From Trogon surrucura (lineage: Eukaryota; Chordata; Aves; Trogoniformes; Trogonidae): a DNA stretch of 64,000 bases. The notes beneath the pieces were generated by a model, which ran no database searches, had not been told where the DNA came from, and was given only the letters and a program-made list of their open reading frames with translations. Below, in pieces: positions 9,061 to 20,256 of this stretch. Positions within the stretch are counted from its first letter, which is position 1, and every line of letters begins with the position of its first letter. The DNA is taken from the NCBI GenBank assembly GCA_020746105.1, contig CM036632.1:2480001-2544000 (forward strand). The letters are read 5' to 3'. A program made the position numbers and the translations under genes.

Positions 9061-11110
9061 GGGCAGATAAAGCTCCTGGTTATTGCAGCCAGGAGGATTT
9101 GTGCCGTGTAAGTAGGCGATCAAACCTGCAGCCCCTTCTCGCACACCTCCAGCAAGTTTGGAGACTTTTTTTTCCTTTTGTCCAAAACATTTTTTCCCCC
9201 AAATTCCAAACCTGATCACTTTGCCAGTTTTTTTTCCCCACCTGCAAGCCGGCATTGCTGCAACCTTTGCCTCCCACGCCGGTGCTTGCCATCTCCTGGC
9301 TGCCTCCTCTTCCTCCTCCCCATCTCTGTGGAGAGCTGGTGCTGAGCGTTTCGGGAGGAAAACCTGGGAAATGGGGAGTTTGTCCTCAGCTCCTTGTGGC
9401 GGGCTCAGTCGCAGAGTGTGGGATGATGAGCCGCGAGGTAATTAGTTTGCAGCCAGCCCTGTGGTTTTTCAAAGGGCGACGTGGTCCCTTTGAGCTGGCT
9501 CTGTGCTCAGCTGGGTGGCTCGGGCTCTCTGCGGGTCTTTGAGCAGCTCCATGTGTGGAGCTGGTGGAGAATGAGAAGTTAAAATACACTTTGCCTGTCT
9601 CCAGCCCTTTGCAGATGGGGTGGGGTCAGCACCTGACATAGGGGCAATAGGACAGCGTGAGCTCAATGAGTTGCACTAGGTTTTGTTTATTTTTTCCCCC
9701 CTAAACCAAGTTTTTAGTTGTTTGGTTGGTTTTCTGTGGCCCAGAGAGGGAAGATGCTACAGTGCTACCCCAAACCATGCCACTCCTGAGCTGAAATCTC
9801 TGGCTGGAAGCAGGAGGCACTTTGGGGTGAGGATAACACTCAGCTCCCCACCGCCTGTCCTGCAAAAGTCCAGCTCCAGCTTCAAACCTGCTTGGTCTGA
9901 TGGTGTAAAGTGAATTGATTCAGGAGCTTTGCTCCACGCTTGCTCTGAGGGTGTCATCAGCACATGGCCCTGTTCCCTGGGAGCTGGTGTGGGATGGGGA
10001 CAGTCCCCATTTTCACGCTGTGGACAGCTGTACCTGAGCCAGCGAGGGCTGACACTGCGTTTCTTTATTTTTATGGTTTTTTTGAGGCTAAGCTTTTTCA
10101 GTCCTCAGCATCTGGCTCCCACAGCAGCTTTCACAAGCAGATACCAGTGCTGTCAGAGCATCCTTGCTTTAGACATCTCTCTCCATCTTTGCTTTAGACA
10201 TCTAAAAGCAAAGGAGGAAAATAAAGTGGGGACCAAATGATAGCTCTTCCTGCTCTGCTGGCATCCGAGAGCACTGCTGACTTCTAGGTGGATGTCATCT
10301 GTGAATGCAGCCAAAAGCAGGGTTTGAACCTCATCATGGAAAGATTTTGGAAAGAGTCCAGGGTTCTGATTGCCAGGATTTTCCCAGCACTCCTTGCAGA
10401 GGGAATTTTTGTTTCTCGTATGTATCCGTCTGGGCACCCCCAAAACTCTTGTCACCTCCTTTAGGGGATTTTCAGCTCGGAAAATCCGCTGGTCCTGGTG
10501 CTGCTGGTTTAGCTGATGGGCTAGTAGTGGTGGAAGCGCTGGAGCAAGGTGGCTTCTCTTGGTGAGGACAAATGAGGGTGCCCAAGTGACACCTTGCATG
10601 GAGAGCCAGATCCCGCTGGGTGGTTGCCATGCTGGGCTGACAACGAAATTGTGTTTGTGTCCACTCGACTGTGGTTCTCTGCAAAAAATTCTGTGTCTTT
10701 GGCTTAGTGTAGGAGGATTAATTAACTGTGCTAGGGCTGAATGTTGAGCAGCACCATCCCCATACGAACTGTGTATGTGAAAAAGAGAGTTAGAGGCAAC
10801 CCCCCCAGATTTTCATTCCTGTTTAATCCCAACTTTCTGGTGCCAGTGGTTTATGAGGTACATTAGTGGACGATGCCACCTCTGTGTCGTTGTCCTCATG
10901 GCAAGCAAAGCCTGAAGCCCTCGGCTCATTATGTGGTGGAAATTCATTAGGAGAGACCTTGGTTCTAACGGCAACCCTGGGCGGATGTTTCCCCCCAAGT
11001 CACACACGTGGCATCGCTTGGAGTGCGGAGTCTGATCAGCAGTTTTCCAGCCGTCTTAAAGCTGGTTTTCAGCAGGAAAGTTGGGTGTTTGAACAAAAGT
11101 GGAGCAATTG
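9061..11110. other. Unique noncoding sequence
   Basis: No gene. Several overlapping frames of 60-148 codons on both strands lack recognisable domains. The segment contains the 25-bp duplication at 10154-10203. I see no transposon. Confidence 0.65.
10154..10203. repeat. 25-bp direct tandem duplication, 2 copies
   Basis: Two units with period 25 share TTGCTTTAGACATCT (10164-10178 and 10189-10203) and diverge in their first ten bases. Confidence 0.85.
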
Positions 11111-12045
11111 AGAAGATCTAATAATGTACAGCCCCCAAAAAGGTGGTTTTTGCTGTATGGGATGAGCGCAACAGGACAAAAACCACCTCTGTATCAGCAG
11201 CGTCTCATTGACAAGCAATGGGAAAGAATATAATAGATTATTAGTATCTTCGGGGCCTGGCAGTTTATCTACTCATGCCAGCTATCTTCCAGCCACTGGG
11301 CCTGGCTGTAAATTGTCAATGAAGAGAGCAGCACTCTGCGTAAGCACTTAAGTGCTTTTGCTATTCAAGGCAGAGCAGGCATTGAAATCCATCAGAAGGT
11401 CTATTTTTCACCGGGCGGGTATTGACTAATCTGTTAAAGCCAAGTCACCTCTCATCATGGGCTTTGGGCGTGATGATATTTTTCCCTCTCATAGCACCTT
11501 TCATACAGGATTTTTCTCTTTTTTTCCGTGTGTGTGTAGCACTCTGTAGGTGTGAATAAATCACATCTCAGGAATTGAGATGGAAGAACTGAGGCAGAGT
11601 ACTACGGGAGGGCAAGAACAACACTGGTAGCGCTGAGAAATCCCTGATTCTTATTCCACGATCAGATGTTGGCTCCTTAATAAAATCAGGATGGCAGAGG
11701 GCATTTCTCCCAGGATCGCTATCACCGAGATGAAAGCTGTTGAGCGTTAACAGTGATCATCTAAAGCTTTCTGTATGTGCGCGTATCCCCAGGTATGAAA
11801 GAGCATGGCTAATGATACCTTGTAAAAGGATGAATAATTTATCTGGTGATTGATGGTAGCTCTGAAGTAGCTATGAGATCCTGTACCCGTCTCGCAGATA
11901 AGTAAACCGAAGCTAATTGAGTCTTTGAGAGATCATAAATAAGTTGGATGTGTTGTAATACAGGATGTTGCTGTTATATTGTTTATCCGAAAGCGACGGT
12001 AGGCTCCTGGCAGCATGAAATTACCGCGGTGCGGGGAAAGGAAAA
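11111..12045. promoter_or_regulatory. Candidate conserved noncoding block, frame-free
   Basis: The longest stretch in the window without any ATG-started frame of 60 codons on either strand, about 935 bp. It is not low complexity and carries no repeat. Visible sites include a 16-bp palindrome AAGCACTTAAGTGCTT (11342-11357) that contains two opposed NKX2-type CACTTAA cores, TTGTCAATG, GGCGGGTATTGACTAATC, GGCGTGATGATATTTT, and a forkhead-like ATTGTTTATCC near 11980. Dense stops with balanced composition fit conserved noncoding DNA. No function is shown. Confidence 0.32.
11342..11357. promoter_or_regulatory. 16-bp palindrome with paired NKX2-like cores
   Basis: AAGCACTTAAGTGCTT equals its own reverse complement. 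Each half carries CACTTAA, the core bound by NKX2-class homeodomains. About one perfect 16-bp palindrome is expected by chance in 64 kb, so this is only supportive evidence for the surrounding block. Confidence 0.25.
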
Positions 12046-13053
12046 TTAAGTAAATGCAACCCACCAAGTGATTGGCAGGTGGAGTGGCATTCCACAGAGC
12101 CAGGCAGTCTGTGGTCGTGTCTGTCCAGATTCCCTACGGTGAGGTAAGAGTTGTTGTGCCGCGGTTGCACTCGGTGACGTATGATTAGAGGATGGGCAGA
12201 GACACAGACAAAAATCTGCCTCCGAGAAGGGAGGTCGGTGTCCCACTGATGTCCCTAGGAATTGAAATCTCTCCAGTTCAGGTTCACCATTTTTTAAGGT
12301 GATGGAGAAAAAGTCCCTGGTGGAAGGCCCGTAGTCATCTTTGATATACCACAGGGTAAAAAATGTCTTTCCTCACGAACTGTTTGAGAAGATCATCAGC
12401 TCTGAGAGCCCTGGGGAGGGAACAAATCTATGGAGCTTGGAGAAGGACTTTGTGGCCAGACTCTGAGCATCACTGCGTGCTCTTCCCATGTTCCACAGAG
12501 GGAACTGCAGGTCGGCAGCTTGTCTGCACTCAGTTGCACATCAGTGCTACCGGGTGGGATGATATCTCTAGAATGCTTTAGTCTGTGATCTGAAAAAGCT
12601 TATCTGCATCTGTGGCACCTCAGAGGAGGATCTGTAGGGAAAACTTTTACCCTTTGTTTCTTCTGGAGGCTGTTCACTGCTCCCTGACCTGGGGTGCACC
12701 AGGCAGTTCTCCCCATCCCATGTGCTCACTTCTGGCAGCTCCCGCTCCACAAAAGGTTCCTCCAGTATAAGAAAAATCTCAGCCACCGGGCTGTTGCTGG
12801 ATGTCCTCTCGTCTGCTCTGATGGCCCTCCCAAACGCAACGGGTAGAAGAGAGGTGTTCTCCCCAGCCCCTCCCTTCGCAGGACCTTCTGGCGACGTCCT
12901 CCCCACGCACCACCGTGGGAATCGGCACCAGTAGAGCTGTAAGGAAAAGGGGCTGGTCTTGCTGGCAAGGTCCTTGTCTGCCTCCCAGCTCCCATTACTC
13001 CTCACAGACAGGTGGTTGTTCTTCCTCAGAACTGCGCATTGCAAAGAAGCTTT

Positions 13054-13068
13054 AAAAAAAAAAAAAAA
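13054..13068. repeat. Poly(A) tract, A15
   Basis: Fifteen A after GCTTT, then CCCACG. No upstream retroposon body or duplicated target site was seen. Confidence 0.9.
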
Positions 13069-13969
13069 CCCACGCTTCCCTTCTCGCGGGTTTTTCATTG
13101 GTTTTTGAGTGATAAATGCTTCATCACATGCCTGCCTTCTGGCCTGCGCTCATCAGTGCTTTCCAGTATGCGCAGTCATCTAAACAGATTTATTTAGATG
13201 AGGAGCACTCAGAAGAGCTGCCTGCGTTTCCAATGGATGTTGGGTTTGGGTGTAAACCGGTGGCTTTGTGTTTAAACCCGTGCAAGGCCACTTGGAGTCG
13301 CCGCGGAATGTTTTGATGTCCCGTGGCCATCTCCGGTAGATGCCTTGCTTTCCAAGGGCTTCTCTGAAATGGATGGCTTTGCTAGGGAGCCTGGAATGTT
13401 TTGCTGCTTAATTTAGACTGTTTATCTCAAGAGGTCCCGGAGTTCAAAGACTAAGAGATGTGCTGGTGCCGTTTTTTTCCTCTCCGTCTCCCGAGCAGCT
13501 GCCTTTTCGTAGCACCCATCCACGCTGCAGGTTGAACCATCTTGGGCTGCTTCTGCAGACTGGAACTTGCTAACCATCTGCAGTAAAACTCCTACTTCGT
13601 AATAGTTTGATAACCTAATCTGATGCTTCTTGCTCTTCTTTTTTTTTTTTTCTTTTTTAACTGGGACTCCACATTTTGCCTGGAAAACCAGCCCGACGCG
13701 ACGTTGCCATTCTCCTTGTGTCTGCAGCTCCCACCAGCCCGTTGCTGGCTTCCAAGCAAGTGCCCGGAGAAGGCAGATCAGCTTCGAGGAAGATTTATTA
13801 AATCTGGCAGGCCTTTCTCCAAGGCTGTCGTTCCAATTCTGCCATCCTTGACCTTGGACGAGAGGCTGATGGGCGGGACTGCAGTTGCCAGTTGGCTCAT
13901 CGGCGTGAAGTCTCCAGCCTGCCAAGCCTGGTAGAAGTGCTGAGGTTTTCAGGGGTGTTCAGATTTCAG

Positions 13970-14363
13970 TTTAGTGGGTGTGATTTCATCTCACCCAGAG
14001 GGTTATAAATCCCAGGATAATTACAGTGGAATTATATCATTGCACGTGAGAGGCTGTTCACAGCCGCTTCTTCCTAATCTGAGGGACTGATTTGGGCTTT
14101 ATTCACAATTTCTTCCATTGTCGTTTAAAGTTTAGAAAAGAAGAAAGTCCTCTGTTCAATTAAAAGAGGTTATAAGTATTGCATTTAGATCAAAGCCAGA
14201 CCATCATTAAGTCCTTCAGTTGCAAGAGAATAACCATTTCTACAACAAAATGTTAAGCGGTCGCCCTCTGATAAATGTCACTATTTATGAATTTAATTAG
14301 AAAACATTTATTTCATCCAGTAATCTCGGAGTTCTGGAAAGGTATGCCAGTTGCCAGGACAAC
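13970..14363. promoter_or_regulatory. Candidate conserved noncoding element
   Basis: AT-rich and frame-poor, between a pyrimidine-rich part and the T20 tract at 14377. Cores seen include GGATAATTACAG, a TCF/LEF-like AGATCAAAG near 14190, CATTGTCGTTTAAAG, TTTAATTAG, and at its right end the X-box-like site 14350-14363. The function is inferred from site content. Confidence 0.28.
14350..14363 (+). promoter_or_regulatory. X-box-like site GTTGCCAGGACAAC
   Basis: Twelve of 14 positions match GTTGCCATGGCAAC, with a perfect left half-site GTTGCC and the terminal CAAC. It is weaker than the pair at 8926 and 9001. Confidence 0.3.
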
Positions 14364-14376
14364 CCATTCCTTTTCC

Positions 14377-14396
14377 TTTTTTTTTTTTTTTTTTTT
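14377..14396. repeat. Poly(T) tract, T20
   Basis: Twenty uninterrupted T. It is the longest uninterrupted homopolymer I found in the window. Confidence 0.92.
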
Positions 14397-14587
14397 GAAA
14401 TCTTTACTTTTCCTCCCCCCTGCCTTTATTTCTCTTATGTCACTTTTGATCACATCGTCTTGAAAGATTTTATTTTTTAGGTATTCGGGCTAACTTGATT
14501 GAAAGGCAGGTTTTTAGTTGGGTTGTTGTTTTTTTTTTTAAAGCTTAATGTAGTTTGTGGAGCGCTTCTTGCAGAGTGCCCTCCCTC

Positions 14588-14830
14588 ATCCGTGCCCGTC
14601 CTCTACGGAAAGTCAGGGCAAGGCGAGCGGAGCAACGGGAGCGACGGGGAGCGCTGTGGAATCGGAGCAGAAGCAGACAAAGCTTCGTGCCTCCTCTCTT
14701 CCCTCAAATGCCTCTTTCCTGCAGATCTCAGCTGGGCAAGTCCTTGAGCTGTCTGCCCGAGTTAGGGTTGGGGCACGGCGTGAGATCGGCGAGCGTACGC
14801 GGCAGCCGAGCTCCTGTGGCAAAGCGGAGG
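14588..14830. other. CpG-enriched patch
   Basis: Two dense clusters of CpG occur here, about 8 within 65 bp around 14606-14670 and about 10 within 75 bp around 14757-14825, far above the surrounding sequence. No TATA-like element, exon or initiator can be tied to it. It could be a small unmethylated regulatory patch or a weak ncRNA promoter. The overlapping frames of 121-135 codons show no domain. Confidence 0.4.
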
Positions 14831-15734
14831 TGGCTCAGAAAGTCTGTTCCATTGGGGCTGCTTTCCTGGAAAACGTCTTTTCCCTCTTCCCGTCCTCTCC
14901 TCCCCGCTGCAACACTCTGAATTTCAGGTCAGGATTAATTTGTAGTTGCTTAAGAAGGAAATAAACCCGAAGGGGAGCTGTGCACGCAAAGCTTTGCTTT
15001 CCTGGCCAAGGCGGATTAAGCCCAACGAGTCGTCATCTTGCAGCGACTCGATGCCACCCGCAGCCCTTGCTCGAACCCCGTGGAAAAGGAATTTGTGGCA
15101 GGTCCCTCCTCGTGCTGTGGGGACGGGTGGGTCGCTGGGGCTGGGGGAAGGAATCTCAGCAAGAGATATTAAAAAAAAAATAAAATCTGAAGGCGTGCAG
15201 CCATCCTAACCCGGATAAAAACTGCGTTCGGCCCTTCCTAGGGCAGCCCTTGGGTGGATGCGGCAGGTTTCCCGCGTGTTTTGCAGAAGAGGGTTTTCCA
15301 TCGCTGCCCCGGGGGGATGCAGCCGTCGCGGGGGCGAAACCCCGGGTGCTTTGCAAAGGATGGGCTGAGGGTTCAGAGGCTGTGGGGAACCAGAGCGAGT
15401 TATGGAGGGATTCAGACAAAACCACCTTTATATGGGAAAAAAACCCCACGTGTATTTCATCCACGGTTACGGGGATTTCACTTTGCAGTCATGAGATGAG
15501 GCGTGTTGGCGTCTAGCGTGATGCCAGGGCTTTTATACCTCCTGAATTCCTCTCGGCTTCAGGATGGCAGACTGTGACTCCCCCAGCAGTAAATGTGACT
15601 TAACCCCCTTCAAGGTCAGGTCCCAGCTCTTGCTGGGGAGCTCCAGCTCCGGCTGCCGCCCTTGCCGAGGAGCAGTGTCAGAAAACCCTCTGGCTTGCTG
15701 CAGACCGTGGGAGAAGCTCAGTTAGTATTCACGG

Positions 15735-15748
15735 GGTGCCATGGCAAT
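15735..15748. promoter_or_regulatory. X-box-like site GGTGCCATGGCAAT
   Basis: Twelve of 14 to the X-box consensus, with a perfect 10-bp palindromic centre TGCCATGGCA and mismatches near both ends. It is followed by GCTAATTC, another homeodomain-type core. Confidence 0.3.
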
Positions 15749-16667
15749 GCTAATTCTTTTTTTTTCTTTTTTTTTTTATCAACTTTTTGAAAATGTGAAT
15801 TGCATGCGTTACACAATTTTGGAAGGAAATGTTCCGAGCGTTATTATTTACAGAAAAAAAAATGCGACGATGTGGTGCAAGGAGGTTCAGGTCGGTCTCT
15901 ACTCATGGGGAGGGTTTCTGCCTCCCCAATGTAGCTGCAGCTTTCTATTACAAAGATATTTGTTTCTTATTCAGCCTAGATAGCCAGGAAAAAATGGAAA
16001 AAGCTGCAGAATACATAAAAGAATTGTAGCCGGACTGCAGTGATTTACAGGGAGATAATTTTGTTGATTAGTTTTGGTGCTGTTCCCACGTTACACAATG
16101 TCGCACAAATCCCAGGGCGCAGCCAGCCCAGATGTTTGAGTTTTATTGCTTTTACATAAGGTTGGGAGTCGGCAATGGGTTCTGATGGCATCTCCTTTTT
16201 TGTGAAGTGTTTGGGAAACCCAAGCGGTCTCCTGCCAGATGATGTATTGCTTCTCTGCCTGGATCACAGTGCTTTGCATCCAGCCTTGCAGAAACACTTG
16301 ATGGTTCTGGTGGACTTTTCGCTCCTCCTTTGCCTAATTTGAAGTAATTGCGGTCGCTGTGTCTTCTTCAATAACTCTACAATACGGTTGCATTTAACAA
16401 AACACTTGTCTCAAAAATTCAGCTCAAATCCATGTTTTCTTTTACGGCTGGTGGGGCTGGAAATGTGTAAAGCAAAGACGCGGGGTTGGCAGTGCTGGGG
16501 GAGGCTGTGGCTTGAGCTTGGTGATTCCAAGGTGTTTGCCTGGGGAAAAGCAGAAGATAATCGGTTTTATTTCAATTCAGATGTCTCAGAATGGAACCGT
16601 GTGGTTTCTTTTCATTGGATCTTCTTCAGGCTTTAAAATTTCCATCAACCTTGTTTTACAATAGAGC

Positions 16668-16681
16668 TTTTTTTTTTTTTT
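16668..16681. repeat. Poly(T) tract, T14
   Basis: Fourteen T continuing into TCTCTAAAAAG. Confidence 0.9.
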
Positions 16682-17519
16682 CTCTAAAAAGTACCCAATA
16701 AATTCAAATTTGAAATAAGCCCTGAGCTGATAACTGTTTACTTTGACCTGTAAAAGCTGAAGGAAGATAAAGGGAGATGGATTATAAGAAATCTCCCAGG
16801 ACTCACTGCTGGAAATAATGGACCAGTGGGTGTCAAAAACCTTGAATTTTGAATCCTGCGTTTGTGCACACTGGCCAGATGATCTTGGGGAAATCACTTA
16901 GAAACTCCTCCTGGATTTTAAACCCTCTAGGAAAGTTTAAAAGGACTTGGAACTACTACAGTAAAAAGCTCTATATATCTCCAAAGCTTTACTGATCGCA
17001 CTGGCAAGTCTACTCCAGGTGGGCAATGCCAAGTTGTCGTCTCCTCCTCCTCTGCAACATCTGGTTGCTGCAGAGGCGACATCTGGATGTGGCACTGGGG
17101 GAAGGTTTATGAGAGCTCTCCCGAAGCAGATGTGACTTGTTGGAGAAGGAGAAGCCTGGCAAGAAGAGGAGAAAACGCGCAGAGCTGGGAGCGGTGGCCC
17201 AAAGGGCTGATGGGTCTGGCTGGGAGGAGCTGAAAGGCAGAGCTCCGTGTCCTGATGCAGGAGCATCCTGCGGGGTGATGCCGGCGAGGATGCGAGGCAG
17301 AGAGGGTGGCTGGGAAGGACAGACAGACAACGGGCGTGCAGGGTCCTGTGTTTTGTGGAACAACCCACAGCAGATCCCCACAGAGGGCTGAGACCCTCCA
17401 TGGGGGATCTCAACTCACTCATTGTGATCTGGCCCCTAATCCATGGGGATTTTCAGTTCCTTCTCCTACAGGTAAACCCAATTCAATTTGTGGGTCAGTG
17501 GCATTCCTAGGGGTGGTTT

Positions 17520-18010
17520 TTGATTGACACGATCCAGATTTTACAAGTTCTTTCGCGTCGGCTTCTGTCAAAACATATGAATGAGTTGGAACGCGAAGCC
17601 TGTCTCCAAAATGCGGAAAACGTAATTAAAAGGGGAATTTGCATGTATTTCAGAGAACATTTAAATGCTGAGGGTGTTTCAGTCTTTCATTTCAAATTTA
17701 ATAGTGCTGAACGGGTGAGACGAAGGACGTGGAATTTTTTGTTCCTTGATGGGGGCGAGCCTGTTAATGGACTTCATAAATTGATTTTTTTGTGTGTCGT
17801 ACTTTCTCTAATCAAACAAAACTAACTAGAAAATCCTTTAACAAATTTCGGTGTTTGAATTAGCGGCGCATCCTCGTGCGTTGCAGAACCGGCGCTTGTG
17901 GTTTAATGAGAGAGACCGTAAATGTTAATAGAAATATTTTCACAAACTATTAATTTTATGCAGACCTTCGCCCCGGCTAAACTAATGAGCGTGGCAGCTT
18001 GTTTGGTTTT
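17520..18010. promoter_or_regulatory. Candidate conserved noncoding element
   Basis: A non-repetitive, AT-rich block with many homeodomain/POU-type cores: CGTAATTAAAAGG, a perfect octamer ATTTGCAT near 17640, GTTAATGG, TTTGAATTAGCGG, GGTTTAATGAG and AACTATTAATTTTATG. A 101-codon frame on + (17520-17825) crosses its left half. Its translation starts MIDTIQILQVLSRRL and looks less biased than most chance frames, but it has no recognised domain, no Kozak-quality context I trust and no splice sites. I therefore prefer a noncoding element over an exon. Confidence 0.3.
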
Positions 18011-18244
18011 TGGGGGCAGCCTGGGCATCGCAGGAGGATGCCCACGTGTGGAGATCAGCTGCTGAACGTAGTAGGGACCGAGGCTGGTAGAGCCGTCTGC
18101 TTTTGCTCCTCACAGCCAGTTGAAACAGTAAAGAAAAAAATGTAAAATTACTGAAAAATGCTCAACGTAAAACTTTCCCATTGTAAAAGACTTGTAGATG
18201 TTTCATGTATCTCTTTCATGATCCCAATCGTGGAACTGGCTTCA

Positions 18245-18335
18245 AAATGATAACCTAAAAAAACCCCGAAACCCAAAACTCAACCTCTCCCACCGCCCAA
18301 AAGCCAACCCCATAAAAATCTCCCAACCTCCAGCC
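18245..18335. repeat. A/C-rich low-complexity tract
   Basis: A strand-asymmetric stretch with runs such as AAAAAAACCCCGAAACCC and AAAAGCCAACCCC and very few G on +. It is not a clean tandem repeat. A similar but shorter tract occurs at about 40998-41045. Confidence 0.65.
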
Positions 18336-20241
18336 ATTAAGGTGTTAAGATGTTCCTTTTCATCTTTGGCTCTCTGGCTTAGCCTGGCCTGCCTGCATTT
18401 TTTGGGTGAATAAGACCGTGCAGACTGGAGTTTTTTGAAAAATCAAACCGATTTCTAGGCAGACACCTGGCTTCAGGAGTGATGCTGAGAAAGAAAAGCC
18501 TCAAAAGAGGTTATTCCCATAAATTTATGAGAATTGGCCAGGATCCTTTGAGATCTCCTGCTGGTCCCGGCCGTCTGCGCTACTGGCGGTGGCTCACCAC
18601 TCCTCAGGTTGTCCTGATGCTGAGGTTGTCCCAAAGATTTCAGAAAGACTTTCCGCTCTTCCTACCTTAGAGGGCCGGCGGATAAATAAGCCAAATAATT
18701 AAGCCAGCATCTTCCGCCGCCTCATTCTCAGGCTCATGAGAGCTGTTGGGAACGATGCCGAATGGGCTGATGATTCCGGCTCTGGAAGAGCATTTGTGAA
18801 AGCAGAAACCTGCTTGTGACACCAGCTGTATTTTTTTACCATCATCATTTTTTAGCTTAACTCTTTTGCTTGCTCTTGACCTACTGAGGTCTCTTGCCCC
18901 GAGGCCAGCTGTTGACTTTCTGTGTCTCTAAGCACTGACTGTCCTGTCCCGAGGGGACTCGTGATGTTTTCCCAGGATACTGGCTGCTCCAACCTTTGTG
19001 CCCTGAAGGGACATTTCCCTGAGTCAAGGGAGAAGAATCTTCTCTCTTCCTTAATTCTTGACAGCAAGCTGTTGCCCAATTTGATTGTGCAGAGTTGGCC
19101 GGCGGAAGAGAGGGGAAGCCACCGGAGCACTCGGGAACAACAAAAATATATAGGTGGTCGTGTTTTATAGCTTGCTTCGAAATGAGATTAGCGGTTCCTG
19201 CTGCTTCTTTGTCCTGCTGGCTTCCCTTGTAATTTAATCAATAGCATTGACTGGGCAGCGATGGCACGTGCAGTATTTTATTTTTGGGCAGAAAGACTGT
19301 GATGGAGATGAGAGGCTTGTTCCTGCTTGGTGTGTGCGGGGGGACAGGGCAACCCCACTGGAGCAAAGCCACCAGCCAGCTCTTGGAGGCGATGGAGGAG
19401 GATGTCTGTGTGTGCTGTCACCAAGCCCTCGTGGGGTTCGTAACTCCACAGCTGCACCATGGTGGTTCACTGGGGACCCCAGTGAGCAAAGGGGATGAGG
19501 GTGATGGGACGGAAGGTGAAACGCTGAGCTCTGCAGTGGATGGATGGTGAGGTCCTCTCCAGGAGGGATGTTGGCGGCACTTCCTTGTGTGAGATAACTC
19601 AGTTTCTGTCACCTCCTGGCATGGCTGTGCTTGGTGTTGTATGTTGAGTTCTGGGTTTGGACACAGCTGGGGCAAAGTAGACCCTAGACGACTGGTTGGG
19701 CTCAATGCAGTGACGTGCACATGGCATGAGCGGAGGTAGGAGAAGCAGCTGTCACCTGGCAAGTGAAGTCTTTGCCCTTGCAGGATTAGCTCCCTCCAGG
19801 ATTACTTGTCCTTTTGGCTACCAATGGCTCTTAGGTCTCTTTGAGAAGTTTTTCTAGAGGTCTAAGTGTTTCCCAGACTCGGATCTCTTCTTGTTATTGC
19901 TGCTTGCTTGACTTGTGTTCCACCTAGGGAAGTGTTGGTCATAGGATGCCTTTGAGGCAACAAATTTATCTCTCAGGAATCCACCTTAAAAATAGATCGA
20001 CATGAATAGGAATCAACTGATTTATTTTGCAGCAAATCTGTCTAGGAACAGGAGTTGTTCATGAATAGTGAGCTTCAGGTTAACCCCTTAAAAATCAAAA
20101 TCAAACCCTCGAAATCAAAGGAGAGTTGTAGATCATTTATGAACATGGGGAGGAAGAAGTCCTCAGATTTTTTGGAAGAGAGGATGAGCTCGATGCAGCC
20201 AAGCTCCAACTGTTCCCAGAAGGAGACTGGGCCAAGAATTT

Positions 20242-20256
20242 GATATATATATATGT
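20242..20256. repeat. Short (TA)n microsatellite
   Basis: About six TA units followed by TGTATAA. Confidence 0.85.

Larger units (their letters stand above)
12046..17519. other. Unique noncoding sequence with CpG-rich and AT-rich parts
   Basis: No gene. Frames of up to 176 codons on minus (12568-13098) and 167 codons on minus (13422-13925) run through poly(A)/(T) tracts, giving poly-K or poly-F stretches, and are rejected. Contents that can be named: poly(A) 13054-13068, poly(T) 14377-14396, a candidate element at 13970-14363, a CpG-enriched patch at 14588-14830 and X-box-like sites at 14350 and 15735. 16320-17520 shows nothing distinctive. Confidence 0.6.

Noticed and set aside
12136-12152. 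GAGGTAAGAG as a splice donor
   Set aside because: It is a good donor match, but no open, acceptor-bounded exon lies upstream.
19630-19715. Possible degraded CR1 (CCTAGACGACTGG followed by TTGGGCTCAATG)
   Set aside because: Only a short run resembles a CR1 3' block, with no tail octamer and no flanking similarity, so it cannot be told from chance.
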